Origin: Dugong dugon
Lineage: Eukaryota; Chordata; Mammalia; Sirenia; Dugongidae
DNA: 64,000 nucleotides
Direction of reading: 5' to 3'
Assembly: GCA_030035585.1 (NCBI GenBank)
Contig: CM057468.1
Span: forward strand, 52,944,145-53,008,144
The position numbers and the translations under genes were made by a program. Position 1 is the stretch's first letter; each line of letters starts with the position of its first letter. Below are positions 32,712-45,114 of the stretch, one piece after another. The notes under the pieces were generated by a model. The model made no database searches and was not told the origin of the DNA. It worked only from the letters and a program-made list of their open reading frames with translations.

Positions 32712-34074
32712 TTTTATATATATATTTTATTGTACCTGAGGTGAAGGCTTACAGAACAAATAGTTTCTCATGAAACAGTAGTACACATGTTGTTTTATGA
32801 CATTGGTTAACAACCCCACAACATATTAACCTCTAAATTCTCAACTTTTTTTTTTTTTTTTTTTTGGTGAAAATACACATAGCCAAAGATACACCGTTTC
32901 AAAAATTTCTACATACACAGTTCAATGACATTGACTACGCTCTTCCAATTGTGCTGTTATTCTCACTTAAGATGAAGGCTTACAGAACAAAATAGTTTCT
33001 CATTTAACAGTTACTACAAATGTTGCCCTATGACAATGGTTAACAATCTCACAACACATCAACAATATCCTTACTCAACCTTGTGTTCCCTATCACCAGC
33101 TTCCTTGTCCCCTTCTGCCTTCCGGCCCTTATCACTGGACTTCTGTACCTCATTAATCTCATTTGGTTTTACGGGGCTGTCCACTCCCAGGCTGAACAGT
33201 GAACCTCGGAGGTAACTTCACCCCTGAGCTAAAAGGGTGTCTGGGGGCCATACTCTTGAGGTTTCTCCAGTCTCCTTTAGGCCAGTAAATCTGGTCTTTT
33301 TTTTTTTTGTGAGTTAGAATTATGCTCTACATCCTTCTCCAGCTCTGTCCAGAACCCTCTGTTGTGATCCTGGTCAGAGCAGTCAGTGATGGTAGCCGGG
33401 CACCATCTAGCTGTACTGGACTCAGTCTGGTGGAGGCCTTGGTAGCTGTGGACAGTTAGTCCTTTGGACTAATCTTTTCCTTGTATCCTGTTCTCTTCAC
33501 TCTCCCTTGCTCCCGAAGGGATGAGACCAGTGGAGTATCTTAGATGGCCGCTCACAGGCTTTTAAGACCCCAGACACTACTCACCAAGGTAGAATGTAGA
33601 GCATTGTCTTTATAAGCTGTGTCATGCCAATAGAGCTAGATGTTCCCTGAGACCATGGTCCCCAGAGCCCTCTGCCCAGCAAGTCAGTCCCTCAGGAAGT
33701 TTGGGCGTGTCTGTGGGGCTTCCATGACCTTTCCTTGTACAGGTTGTGCTAGTTTCCCCTGTATTGTGTACTGTCCTACCCTTCACCCAAGATACCACTT
33801 ATCTATTGCCTATTTAGTATTTCCCCCCCACCCCTCCCATCCCTGGTAACCAACGAAGATTGTTACATTTTGTGTGTGAACTTTTTCATGGGTTTTTACA
33901 ATAGAGGTCTCATACAATATTTGCCCTTTTGTGATTGACTTATTTCACTCAGCATAATGTCCTCCAGTTTCATCCATGTTATGAGATGCTTCACAGATTC
34001 ATTGTTATTCTTTCTCATTGCATAGTACTCCATTGTGTGTATGTACCATAGTTTATTTATCCATTCATCTGTTG
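32712..34074 (-). repeat. L1 LINE, 5'-truncated, antisense
   Basis: A 17 bp exact duplication atgacatttgcaatttt lies at 32695-32711 and 34075-34091. The 3' UTR comes first (complement of the 4653-5359 type, e.g. 'gtccttTggactaatctttt' region near 33462) and the end of ORF2 last ('ttcatccatgttatgagatg', 'tagtactccattgtgtg'). An A-rich tail complement and a second T-run (32848-32868) are both present, and the outer 3' UTR segment occurs twice (32740-32826 and 32971-33063). Confidence 0.95.
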
Positions 34075-34139
34075 ATGACATTTGCAATTTTAAGTATTGA
34101 CCAAAGAGGAGTACCTATTGTGTATATAATCATAATAGC

Positions 34140-34425
34140 CATCTGTTAAAACAGAACCAAAAACCACCCCCTATGGACCAGATACTATGTTAAATACTGT
34201 GTATGTGTGTGTGTCCATGTGTGTACATGCACAGGCATACACATTCTGTTAAACTTCACAATAGCCCTGTGAAGCAGGTGGTATTATCTCTTTTGTATAG
34301 ATATGAAAGCTTTTAGAGGTTAAGTAACTTGCCTAAGGTCACCCAGCAAGATAGGAACAAAGCCAAGATCTGAACTCAGAATTTTCTACTTCCTAATCAT
34401 ATTCTCTTACCTACTAGGCCTCTTT
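34140..34425 (-). repeat. MIR SINE with a TG-rich insert
   Basis: MIR complement words 'gaggttaagtaacttgcc' and 'aaggtcacccagcaag', with a (TGTG) patch at 34201-34225. T-run 34422-34441 follows. Confidence 0.82.
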
Positions 34426-34449
34426 TTTTTTTTTTTTTTTTCATAATAT

Positions 34450-35480
34450 AATATGGTTTTCAGGGTAGTTTCAGAAGCAGCAAAGACATATAAAATATGG
34501 TTCTAACAGCCATACCAGAAAGACAAGATGGGTAAGTTTAGAAAGTTAAAATATAAAGAAATTGGAAAGTGAACACCAAAAAGTTGAATGTAGATAGAAA
34601 ATTCAAGAACAGTAACAGAAAGCTTCATTGAGGAAACTAGACTTAAATGGCCATTGAGGGCAGTTCAGATTTGAACAGATGAATTTGAGGAGGATGGGTA
34701 TTCTAGCTTTGGGACTAATTGTGGGCTAGCATAGGAGTTAAAAAAGTACGTTGGGAAAATAGTAAGTAGACCATCCTGGTTAGAGAAGAAGGTCCTAGTT
34801 AAGAAAAATGAAATATTTTTTGAACAACAGAGTAACAAGATGACGTAGATGTTTAAGAAAGAAAAAGTTAGGTTGGAGGTTAGTAGATTGGTTGGAAGGC
34901 TGACAAAAACCTAGTTTCTGATGGGTCTTGTAGCAACTAAAAAAAAGAGCACAAAGAAATTTTTAAAAATCAGTAGGACTTGGTAAAGGTAGAGGAGGAG
35001 TTAAATGACTAAAGTTTTAAACTTTCATGAATGGAGAAATGGTGATAGTCTTAGGAAGTTGAGTGAATTATGTGGAAGGAGAGTTTTGTTTTTTGTTTTA
35101 ACTATTGTGTTTGAGGAGATAAGACGATGAGAGATATTCAGGAAACAACTGGAGACATGAATCTGGAGCGCAGATTACGTTAACTAGTCACACAGAAGGT
35201 GTAGACTGAAGAGCAGAATACAAGATGGAGTCTTGGGAAGCATCCATAGTAAGAGGTGGGTAGGGAGATGAGAGGACAGTCAGAGGAAGTGGAAATAACC
35301 GAATGGTTTATATCATGAAAGCCAAAGCCAGGAGAACCTCTAAAAAAAGGAAGGGATGAACAGCAAAATGTTTGTTGTAGGTCTGGTTGAGGTGATCTTA
35401 CTGGAAAAACCCCCAAGCTAAAAATAAAAAACCTGAGTAAATTGAGGTAAGTGATGGAGTAGTATTTAGGAATGGGGAAA
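34450..35480 (-). repeat. Possible diverged L2, antisense
   Basis: Purine-rich stretch with weak L2-antisense resemblance ('ttcattgaggaaactagac', 'gaacaacagagtaacaag', 'gagatattcaggaaacaac'). It may be unique sequence. The antisense 107-codon ORF at 35180-35503 has no recognisable homology. Confidence 0.35.
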
Positions 35481-37213
35481 AAAGGTAGAGGAGAAAATTT
35501 CATTTCTTAAATTGACGGTTAATCGGTCCAGAAGAATGAAAATATCACTATACTGAGATTGAGGACCTTGACTCTTACCTTCTTCCAACAGTGTTACCTT
35601 GATCACATTGGTTGGGTTGGGCTAGACACTCTCTAAGATCCCTGCAGTTTCTAAAGTTCCAGTGTTCATTCTATAAGCATTTATTAAGGGACTGTTGTGC
35701 TAGGTTTACCTCTTCACAATGTAGTTGTTCCTGCTTACAGTGATACAGAAATTTACCTAGGCATTAACACCATCCAGAAAAGAAGATATTTACATGCATC
35801 ACTCAGCTGATAGTTCTCATCTACCTTGGCCCGTAAAAAGGATAAAGGAAAGCAAAAATGACATCTGTAATACAGAGTTGCTAACATATTCTTCAAGGGT
35901 TACATGATTTGGAGGCACTGGAAAGGGGGAAGTGGCCTCCAGCAATGCAGTTTACTGTACACTTTTGTATATTCACCTCTTTTTATTCAAACTTAGGAAT
36001 GTTGTGTATGGCTGACTTAAAAAAATAGGTTCTCATTTCTTTAACTGCAATAACTTATTTCCTAGTCTTCTCTTTAGTTCACTGGGAGAAAGCTCTGTCA
36101 GATAAAAGAAAACCTAAAATTCTACCCTAGAAGAAAATACAAGTGAGTTATCATATTAAAGGAACATGAGAAGAGAGCATGTGTATAGAAAGAAAAATGT
36201 CTTTGTAATTCAGTCAGCTTTACGGTTATTAAATTTATGTAGACATCAGCAACTAAAATCTTCCAACCATGTTTCTAGGGATTTTCAGGAAGGAGCCACC
36301 CTCCAAGTGCTTGACATACAGAAATCTAAACAGTAAGACTCTGTAAAAAGTTTTCATCTTAAAGAAAAAGGACATCGGCTGGAACAGACCCTTTCCATGC
36401 TATAAAGTCTATGAAAATACTCTTGGGATTATTATCTGGAAACAGTTTGACTCTCTTGTTATACATATTCTTATGGTTTCTGCCTTAGCACTTTAACTTC
36501 CTTTCTAATTCCTCCTGCCCTATGAATTTTAAGTTGAAAGCCTTTCTCTTCTTTATTTACTGTGAATTTCTGTTGGTCCACATGATAAAACTGGTAAGCT
36601 AAGAAGGGCCTTTGAATGACACAGCCTGCCAATCCCTTCCTTGATGTTCTGAACACTATTTGATTTTTAAACATGAATCTTGCCAGTGTTCATGATAAAA
36701 AGAGTATTCAGAATTGATAAGTATTCAGCTTTTATACTTTTATATTACAGTCTGGGTCTCTGCTTGCTCAAAACTAAATTAAAGATAAGGAAAACTTTAC
36801 AGTGAATTAAATATTGCTTTCAAAGGCATAGTTCTTAAGGATGTAAATTTAGGAAATAAGCCAAACTTTGACTGAGGCATTTTAAAGAACTGAGAAGTAC
36901 TTGGAAAGTTTCCAAAGATAGGAAATAGAAACAGGGATATCTTTAAAAGGAATAAAAAAACGATTCTAGGCTTCTTTCTCATGCTTCCATGAAATCAACA
37001 TCCCACCCCCTAGAAAAATCTATTAGACAATTTTTATTTCTTTGAGCTAAGTTTTCATGAAGGAAATTGTAGAGATAAGAAAACAGAAACATCTTATCTG
37101 GAACTTGAATGAAATTCATGACTTTTATTCATATAGTCTAATTGTCAGGCCAGCGAGGTAATGTGAGTTAGGCTAAGTTGTAAATTTTGTACATTAGACA
37201 CGTGTTCAGTTGG
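35481..37213. other. Unique AT-rich non-coding sequence
   Basis: About 1.7 kb without a recognised repeat, exon or RNA gene. Confidence 0.5.
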
Positions 37214-37227
37214 ATAGTGACATTAAC

Positions 37228-37330
37228 CTATTCCAAACCCATTGCCATCAAGTCTATTCCAACTCCCCGTGACACTATAGGATGGAGTAGAACTAACCCA
37301 CAGGGTTTCCAAGGCTGTAAATCTCTATGG
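37228..37330 (-). repeat. AfroSINE 3' half (outermost layer of the nest), antisense
   Basis: The complement of the SINE tail ('ccattgccatcaagtctatt') leads to 'ccaaggctgtaaatctctatgg', where the RTE interrupts it. Outer target duplication atagtgacatta(a/g)c lies at 37214-37227 and 40069-40082. Confidence 0.92.
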
Positions 37331-37750
37331 CTGTCAGCATTTCTCAAGCAGAAAGAACTGAAGAGAAGATTCAAGCCTCAAGTTGCAATATTGATTCTAT
37401 GGGGAAAATACTAAATAACACAGGAAGCATCAAAAGAAGATGGGAGAAATACACAGAATCACTGTACCAAAAATAATTGTTTGATGTTCAGCCATTTCAG
37501 GAGGTAGCATATGATCCAGAACCAATGGTACTAAAGGAAGAAGTCCAAGCTGCACTGAAGGCATTGGCAAAAAACAAGGCTTCAGAAATTGACAATACCA
37601 GTTGAAATGTTTCAACAAACGGGTGCAACACTACAAGCGCACACTCATCTATGCCAAGAAATTTGGAAGACAGCTACCTTAACAACCAACTGGAAAAGAT
37701 CCATATTTGTACCCATTCCAAAGAAAGGTGCTCCAACAGTATGTGTGAAC
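37331..37750 (+). repeat. RTE LINE, 5'-truncated, part before the L1
   Basis: Enters in mid RTE ('cagcatttctcaagcag', compare 15908) and runs to 'ccaacagtatgtgtgaac', compare 16310. Target duplication aaatct(c/a)tatgg lies at 37319-37330 and 39953-39964, both inside the AfroSINE. Confidence 0.92.
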
Positions 37751-38632
37751 AGTGCTGCAGTGAACATGGGTGTGCAGATATCTATTCGTGTGGCGACTCT
37801 TATTTCTCAAAGATAAATATTCCAAGGAGCAGGATAGCTGGATCATATGGTACTTCCATTTCTAGCTTTTTAAGGAAGCACCAAATCGAATTCCAAAGCG
37901 GTTGTACTGTTTTACACTCCCACCAACAGTGTATAAGTGTTCCAGTCTCTTCACAACCTCTCCATCATTTATCATTTTGTGTTTTTTGGATTAATGCTAG
38001 CCTCGTTGGGGTGAGATGATATCTCATTGTAGTTTTGATCTGCATTTCTCTAATGGCTAATGATCATGAGCATTTCTTCATGTGTCTGTTAGCTGCCTGA
38101 CTGTCTTCTTTGGTGAAGTGCCTGTTCATATCCTTTGCCCATTTTTTAATTGGGTTATTTGTCTTTTTGTTGTTGAGGTTTTGCAGTATCTTGGAGATTT
38201 TAGAGATTAGAAGCTGATCAGATTTGTCGTAGCCAAAAATTTTTTCCCAGTCTGTAGGTTGTCTTTTGACTCTTTTGGTGAAGTCGTTTGATGAGTATAA
38301 GTGTCTGATTTTTAGGACCTCCCAGTTACCTAGTCTCTCTTCTGGCGCTTATGCATTGTTATTTATGGTTCGTAATCTATGTATACCATGTATTAGGGCT
38401 CCTAGCATTGTCCCTGTTTTTTCTTCCATGATCTTTATCATTTTCAATTTTATATTTAAGTCTTTGATCCATTTTGAGTTAGTTTTCATGCTTGGTGTGA
38501 GGTATGGGTCTTGTTTCAGTTTTTTGCAGATGGATATCCAGTTATGCCAGCACCATTTGTTAAAGAGACTATCTTTTCCCTAATTAACGGACTTTGGGTC
38601 TTTGTCAAATATCAGCTGCTCATTGGTGGATG
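37751..38632 (-). repeat. Internal L1 ORF2 fragment, antisense, inside the RTE
   Basis: The complement of L1 ORF2: 'ggatcatatggtacttcc', 'ttttacactcccaccaac', 'cagcaccatttgttaaag'. It has neither the L1 3' UTR nor a T-run at its left (element-3') edge. Flanks agtatgtgtgaa (37739-37749) and agtatgtggaaa (38634-38645) are a possible duplication of RTE bases. The ORFs at 37651-38019 and 38266-38583 are antisense shadows. Confidence 0.88.
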
Positions 38633-39952
38633 AAGTATGTGGAAATTATTGAACAGTATGATTAATATCACACATAAGTAGAATTTTGCTGATCATTCAT
38701 AAGCAGTTGTAGCAGTACATTGACAGGGAACTTTCAGAAATTCAAGCTGGGTTCAGAAGAGGTCATGGAACCAGGGATATCATTGCTGATGTCAGATGGA
38801 TCCTGGCTGAGAGCAGATTAGACCAGAAAGATGTTTACCTATGTTTTATTGACTATGCAAAGGCATTTAATTATGTGGATCATAACAAATTATGGATAAC
38901 ATTGCAAAGAATAGGAATTCCGAAATACTTAATTGTGCCTTTGAGGAACCTGTACATAGACCAAGAGGCAGTCATTCGAACAGAACAAGGGGATATTGCA
39001 TGGTTTAAAATCAGGAAGGGTGTGCGTCAGGGTTGTACTGTTTCACTATACTTGTTCAGTCTATATGCTGAGCAAATAATCTGAGAAGCTGAACTATGTG
39101 AAGAAGAATACAGCATCAGGATTGGAGGAAGGCTCATTAACAACCTGCAGTATGCAGATGACACAACCCTGCTTGCTGAAAGTGAGGAGGACTTGAAGCA
39201 CTTATTGATGAAGATCGAAGACTACAGCCTTCAGTATGGATTACATCTCAACATAAAGAAAGCAAAAATCCTCACGTTGGGACCAATAAGCAACATCATC
39301 ATAAATGGAGAAAAGACTGAAGTTGTCAGGGATTTCATTTTACTTGGATCCACAATCAACGCCCATGTACGTGGGAGTCAAGAAATCAAACAACGCATTG
39401 CATTGGGCAGATCTGCTGCAAAAGACTTCTTTAAAGTGTTGAAAAGCAAAGATGTCACTTTAAGGACTAAGGTATGCCTGACCCAAGCCATGCTATTTTC
39501 TGTTACCTCATATGCATGTGAAAACTAGACAATGAGTAAAGAAGACCAAAGAAGAATTGATACCTTTGAATTATGGCATTGGCGAAGAATATCGAATATG
39601 CTATACAATACTATACAGTATACAATATATACAGAAAAATGAACAAATCTGTCTTGGAAGAAGTACAGCCAGAATGCTTTTTAGAAGCAAGAATGGCAAT
39701 ACTTTGTCTCCCATACTTTGGACACGTTATCAGGAGGGACTAGTCCCTGGAGAAAGACATTATGTTTCATAAAATAGAGGGTCATCGAAAAAAGAGGAAG
39801 ACCCTCAATGAGATGGGTTGACACAGTGACTACAATGATGGGCTCAAGAATAGCAACAATTGTGAGGATGGTGCAGGACCTGGCAATGTTTCATTCTATT
39901 GTACATGGGGTCGCTATGATTTGGAACTCACTCGACAGCACCTAACAACAAC
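38633..39952 (+). repeat. RTE LINE, part after the L1
   Basis: Resumes at 'agtatgtggaaattattg' (compare 16320). It keeps reverse-transcriptase words: RKGVRQGCTVSLYLFSLYAE near 39016-39075 and an undamaged YADD at 39151-39162 inside NNLQYADDTTLLAES. The C-terminal ORF at 39193-39528 follows. A TA-rich insert (39598-39635, 'actatacagtatacaat') breaks the region after it. Ends in cacctaacaacaac. Stops elsewhere make it non-functional. Confidence 0.92.
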
Positions 39953-39964
39953 AAATCTATATGG

Positions 39965-40068
39965 AAGCAGATTGCCACATCTTTCTCCTGCGGAGCGCCT
40001 AGTGGGTTTGAACTGCTAACCTCTTGGTTAGCAGCCGAGCTCTTAACCACTACACTGCCAGGGCTCCT
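39965..40068 (-). repeat. AfroSINE 5' half (outermost layer), antisense
   Basis: Continues the SINE after the RTE duplication: 'aagcagattgccacatc', 'tggttagcagccgagctc', 'ccagggctcc'. With 37228-37330 it forms one complete SINE. Confidence 0.92.
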
Positions 40069-40103
40069 ATAGTGACATTAGCGTCACTTATGAAAGGGCA
40101 GAG

Positions 40104-40297
40104 GAGCCCCGGTAGTGCAAATGGTTAAGCCCTTGCCTGCTAACCAAAAGGTTGGCGGTTGAAACCCACTCAACAGGTTCGTGGGAGAAGGACTTGCCAA
40201 TCTGTTTCCATAAACGTTATAGCCAAGAAAACATTATGGGGCAGTTCTCCTCTGTCACTATGAGTCAGATTGACTGGATGGCACACAACAACAACAT
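40104..40297 (+). repeat. AfroSINE
   Basis: Head gagccccggtagtgc and tail gcacacaacaacaacat. Flanks gaaagggcagag (40092-40103) and aaaaggacaggg (40298-40309) are an imperfect duplication. The two ORFs spanning it are incidental. Confidence 0.9.
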
Positions 40298-40309
40298 AAA
40301 AGGACAGGG

Positions 40310-41160
40310 GCTTGTGGTCATCTGTCCTGCTGGGTCCAGCAAACTGAGTGATCACTTGGATGGTGAAAGAGAATATTTTGAGCATTTGTAGAGCAGAAAA
40401 CACTAACGTGGTAGGGTGGCTATACCTTGAGAAATGAATTAAAATTACAAATCAGGTGTTCAGAATTTAGGAAGAGAGATCTGTGGAGATGAGAACAAAA
40501 TCTCTGGGACCCTTTGCTAAGGCACCTTTACCCCCTCAGATTCCTTTTGAGAGCCGATTTATAATTTTTATTGGTTTAGATTTCTCTGTTTGTATGTTTC
40601 TGCTCTATCCCCTTGCTCATTTTCTTCAGTTGATCTAACCTCAGTGTAGAACATCTGCTCTTGATGATTTTAGTTATATTTTCTAAATTCCTTCTCATAA
40701 GGTCCTCAAGCATAAGTTATCACCCCTCTGAGAAATACCACTAAGCTAAAATCTTACTTGCCAGTTAAGCCCAAATTATAAATGAAGGCAACTGCTTTAA
40801 GTCCTAGAAGACCTAGAAACAGCTGAAGCCCCCAAAAGCAAACAGCTATGGTAAGATGTAACTTTTGGTGAAAGTGCTAGAAAACAAGGAGCCTGCTATG
40901 GAATTTCTTTTTGCATCTCTCTAGGAAAAAGAAGAGAGAAAAGGTTATAACGCATTGCTCTACAACGTCAACTCACGAAAGTATTTTTTCCCTGCCCTGT
41001 GCCCAGAGATTGTGACCCAGTTCCATCCATTTTCGTATCACCTGTGCACTTGTTCTGTCTTGCTCTCTAGCATCTTTTCTAGTAAAAGTCTTGTTCTCAC
41101 TTTTTCTCCCATTTGGGTTCCTACTTCAAAGGTAAAACTAATCTGGTTTTATTCTCATTA
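40310..41160. other. Unique non-coding sequence
   Basis: No repeat recognised. A tiny 'exon-like' stretch near 40925 was considered and rejected. Confidence 0.5.
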
Positions 41161-41167
41161 ATTAAGG

Positions 41168-41335
41168 CCTGCACTTTGGTTAAGAGCTACGGTGTGCTAC
41201 AGCTACTAACCAAAAAGGTTGGCGGTTTTAATCCATCAGCCACTCCTCAGAAACCCTATGGGGCAGTTCTACTCTGTCCTATAGGGTTGGTAGGAGTCGG
41301 AATTGACTCAATGGAAAAGGATTTGGTTTTTGGTT
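41168..41335 (+). repeat. AfroSINE, head damaged
   Basis: The first bases are replaced (ctgcactttggttaagagc), but 'actaaccaaaaaggttggcg', 'ggggcagttctactctgtcc' and a gtcggaattgactcaatgg tail are clear. Confidence 0.88.
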
Positions 41336-43599
41336 TTTTGTTTGCGCTTAAGCCCCTGTGTGATTCTTCCCTCACATCTTCTTTCCCTGGATGGCTTCCT
41401 CTTGGGAAATATTTGTTACAGAGCCACAGGAAGCTGGGTCTTGATGAACAATCAGTTGTTCTCTGTCACCAAAAGCATGAAACGATGAAATTCTGAGACC
41501 CAAAACTTTTCTGGAGTCTCTGTCTTTTCAGCTATCTCATTCTCTATATTGCTTTTTTTTTTTTTTTTTTTTTTTGGTATTGTGCTTTTACTCATTTAAA
41601 ACCCCTTTCCTTCTTTGCCATGTCTAATCTCCCACCTGAAACTTCAGTCATTTTCTCTAAAGTGTATGTATCACAGGACTCTATTTATACCCTATCTTCA
41701 TGCAGGAAGGATATAAAATAGCTAAGATTCCTTTAGTTTGTCCTTCTTGAAGAATCTACAACTTTGGATCTGATACACTCGGGACTTTTTTTTTTTTTTT
41801 TAACAGTAGTATCTGAAATTAGTCATGACAGCTTTTTTGATTGGAAACTCCCAAGTTGATGTTGGTTCAGGAAGCAGAAAGAGCATGGGATTTGGGTTTT
41901 GATGAATCTTTAAAAAAAAGAATTTTAGGACTTATTTCAGAGACAATATGCCAGATTAGCAATGTCTAGGAGTAATCCTAGGTTAGTAAAAGTGGGGAGA
42001 ATCTGTCACACGATGACAAAGTCTCTCACATGATGAGCCCAATCAAGTGATGATTTTTACCACATTTAGAAATATTTTTAATAGACTTTATTTTTGGAGG
42101 AAATATGTTTTTAAAATTTATTAAAAAATTAGTTTCCACTCAACTTGTTTCCTGGCTATCTGCCTCTTTCTTTCTGGGGAATGGAGAAACCGAGTGATAG
42201 TTGATCCCCCTTCTCTCAGTCTCTCACAGACCTGAGTGGGCACGTCTGTTCAGAGAATTAAAGTAAGTTACTTCCCCAGAGAATGACTAACCTTCTGTCT
42301 GGCTGCCACAGGATCAAGAACATCTTGTTACCTTATATTTCTTGTCTATAGGGAACATAAAATTCATACTTGGAATCCTTAGGCTGGCTGCAACTCTTCC
42401 ATCAGCCTGAGAGCTAATATGCGATTTGGGGAAGGCCAGGTAGATGGAGTTCTGGGAAAAGGTGTCAAATGAGGCCTGAGAAGACAGATCTGGTATCATG
42501 GAGCATTAAAAAAGCACAAGTGGATAGTACATTTCCGTCATAGTATTACTTGTTCCTGTTGTTTATAAGAAACCATGGGACTTGTTAATACCTTCCTTCA
42601 TTGTGTTATAGAGCTACCCTCATCCCACTAGAGTGCTCAGAGGGCCTTGGGCTATGGATTGTAGGTCTCTAGGAGAGCTGGTTAAAGCTCCTTAGGCTTT
42701 CCCGATCAGATCTCACAGTAACACTGTACAAGCCCGCTAATGTCAGTACCCAAATAGATCCCTGTCGGTAACAAATTCTTTATCGATAAAAAATGCTCAT
42801 ATTTTTTATGTCAATTGTGTATCAAATGATTTTCTTCATCCTCAGTATAGATCCCCAAATATGGTAATATAGATACACAAAAACATACACCTTCTTAAAA
42901 TGAATTACTAAGTCATTATCTCTAATTTAAAAAAAAAAATCTGAGCCTGTCCTGATTATGTGGCAATCTAATGTAACACTAACCCTGAGAATTTGGTTTT
43001 GGTAAGCATTATAAAAGAAGCTGTTTTACCTACTGAAATGATCCCAGTGGGGGAACATTTATTTAAAAGTATTTCTTCAGAAAGGTATGAATGTGTAGAA
43101 CCCATTCAAGAGTAAAGCATATCTCAATGACTCTTTTGGGAATGGGGGAAGAAAAGGAGGGCCTAGTTTGTTTATCAGGGATGATCCATGAACATTCCAC
43201 ATTGGGCTGCTTCTTTGTACATTTGTTTAGAACAGAACCTCTTATACGTACTTAGATGAAATGTAATTTTGCATATGTAAGTTAGTGTTATAGCTTTGAT
43301 TAGGAGGTTCATACATGGAGAAGAAACAAGAGGCAATATAAAAAAGTGAAAATTACTTGAGTTTTTTTGATAATGGAATAGACAAATTTTAAATTAATTT
43401 ATGTTATTTATATTGTAAAAATTCGAATAAAATGAAATTTTATGTGATACTGGATAGGAATAATGTGAATTCTTTTCCCATATCTGTAAGTGTCAAAATG
43501 ATGGTAAATTAGGCAGTAAGTTATCATTCTTGTGGATCAGCTTTGCAGTTTTCTTTCTATTTATTTTACACTTGGATTGTTTAGCTTGAATACAAAGAC
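41336..43599. other. Unique AT-rich non-coding sequence
   Basis: No repeat or exon recognised apart from T-runs at 41551-41575 and about 41788-41803, which may be tails of unidentified antisense insertions. Confidence 0.45.
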
Positions 43600-43930
43600 T
43601 TTACAATTTTGAAAATGTTTAGATAAGAAAAAACACCCATAATGAAGTCATCCAGAAATAACCCATTATTAACATTTTAGTAGTCATTACTTTTGAGGTT
43701 ATTTTTCTTGTGTCTATGTATTTTCTACCAAAAAAAAAAAAACTTTCATGATCTGTATTTTTCACTTGATATATTTTCAGTGCCTCTTAGAATGTTTATA
43801 ATGGTTCCATAGTGTCCCATTCCATGGATTTCCCATTATCCCCTATTTTCAAACATTGAGATTATTTTCATTCTTTTGAGATTATAAACAACATAGAGAT
43901 GAACTTCTGTGTGGGGAAATCTTTGAAGAA
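43600..43930 (-). repeat. Old L1M fragment, antisense
   Basis: Carries 'ttcacttgatatattttcag', 'ttccatagtgtcccattcc' and 'gattataaacaacatagag', the antisense order of the old L1M ORF2 3' part. Confidence 0.6.
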
Positions 43931-44139
43931 ACTTGTTTGCAAGTGTTTATTAGGATTTAGGAAGACCAAGTGAGAAATGGGTGAGAGACTAAGAAGGTTA
44001 ACTTTTATTGATACCTATCTTGTGCAGCCCTCTGTTATCATGCTCAATCACACTTCAGTCTCTGGTAGCAGGGTGTGTTATCATCTCCATTAGAGGGATA
44101 AGGTATTTGAGACCAGAACTAGTAATTAAATATTGATTA

Positions 44140-44660
44140 AAGCTAATTAAGGTTACAGACCTGGATTATCTTGGTGGCCCAGTCCAATCACATGAGCCCT
44201 CAAATGCAGAGAACTTTCTCTGACTAGAGTCAAAGAGAAGTGGCAGAAGAGGAGGTGAGAGAGCTTCCAAGCATGAGAAGGATTCAGTACATCATTGCTG
44301 GCTCTGAGATGTAGGGGCCCATATGCTGGGAATGCAGAGAGGCCTCTAGTTGCTACAGGCATCCCTCAGCTGACAGTCTGCAAGGAAACGGGCACCTGAG
44401 TCCTACAGAGGCAAGAACTGGGTTCTGCCAACAGCCTGAAAAAGCTTGGAAGCAGATTCTCCCCCAAGCCTCCAGTGAGAAATGCAGCCCAGCTGACGCC
44501 TTGATTTTGGCCTTGCAAGACTCTAAGCAGAGAACTCAGCTAAGCCACATTGTACCTGGACTTTTGACCTACGAAACTGTGAAATAATAAGTAGGTGCCA
44601 TCTTAAATCAATAAATTTGTGGTTATTTGTTACAGCAGAAATAGAAAACTAATACAACAC
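44140..44660 (+). repeat. MLT1 (MaLR) LTR
   Basis: Clear MLT1 wording in order: 'ggattatcttggtggccc', 'tcacatgagccctcaaatg', 'gcatgagaaggattc', 'ctgccaacagcctgaa' and a polyadenylation region 'taaatttgtggttatttg' ending 'gaaaactaatacaac'. Sense orientation. Confidence 0.92.
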
Positions 44661-45110
44661 ATTCCTTGTTGAATACATACCCACAATCTTTTGGTTCATA
44701 ATACACCAGTTATCTCTTGAATCTCAAAAGCTGCCAGGCCACAGCTAGTTAAGTTGATTGACACCTCTGAAGTTTCAAAGTGAATTTCTAAAATTAAAGT
44801 CTGTCCTTCATGCACTTATTAAAGCTTCAGAGTTTCACAGAAATGCTGCAAATGCTTATTTTTAAAGTAAACTCTGAAAGTAAACTCTGTTCATAATTTT
44901 TCAATGAAAATTGAAGTCCTTTTCATGCCAGTTCCAACGGGAATGGGGGTGGGTAGGTGGCAGTCTTGGTTGTCAAGGAGTTTATAATTTAGGTGGAATT
45001 AAATGGGGCTTAAGCATATGATACATTAAAGCAATTAAGGACCGGATATGAACTTCTTCTATTATATTTTATTGTTAAGTTCAACTGTTCTAATTATAAT
45101 AATGTTATGA
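44661..45110. other. Unique sequence
   Basis: No feature recognised. A small local repeat 'agtaaactctgaaagtaaac' lies at 44867-44891. Confidence 0.5.
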
Positions 45111-45114
45111 TAAT

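Noticed and set aside
38266..38583. 105-codon + strand ORF as a gene
   Set aside because: Antisense strand of an L1 ORF2 fragment.
40925..40945. 20 nt stretch between ctctctag and gttata as a micro-exon
   Set aside because: The donor is poor (gttata), the length gives no frame evidence, and purine-rich sequence of this kind is common.
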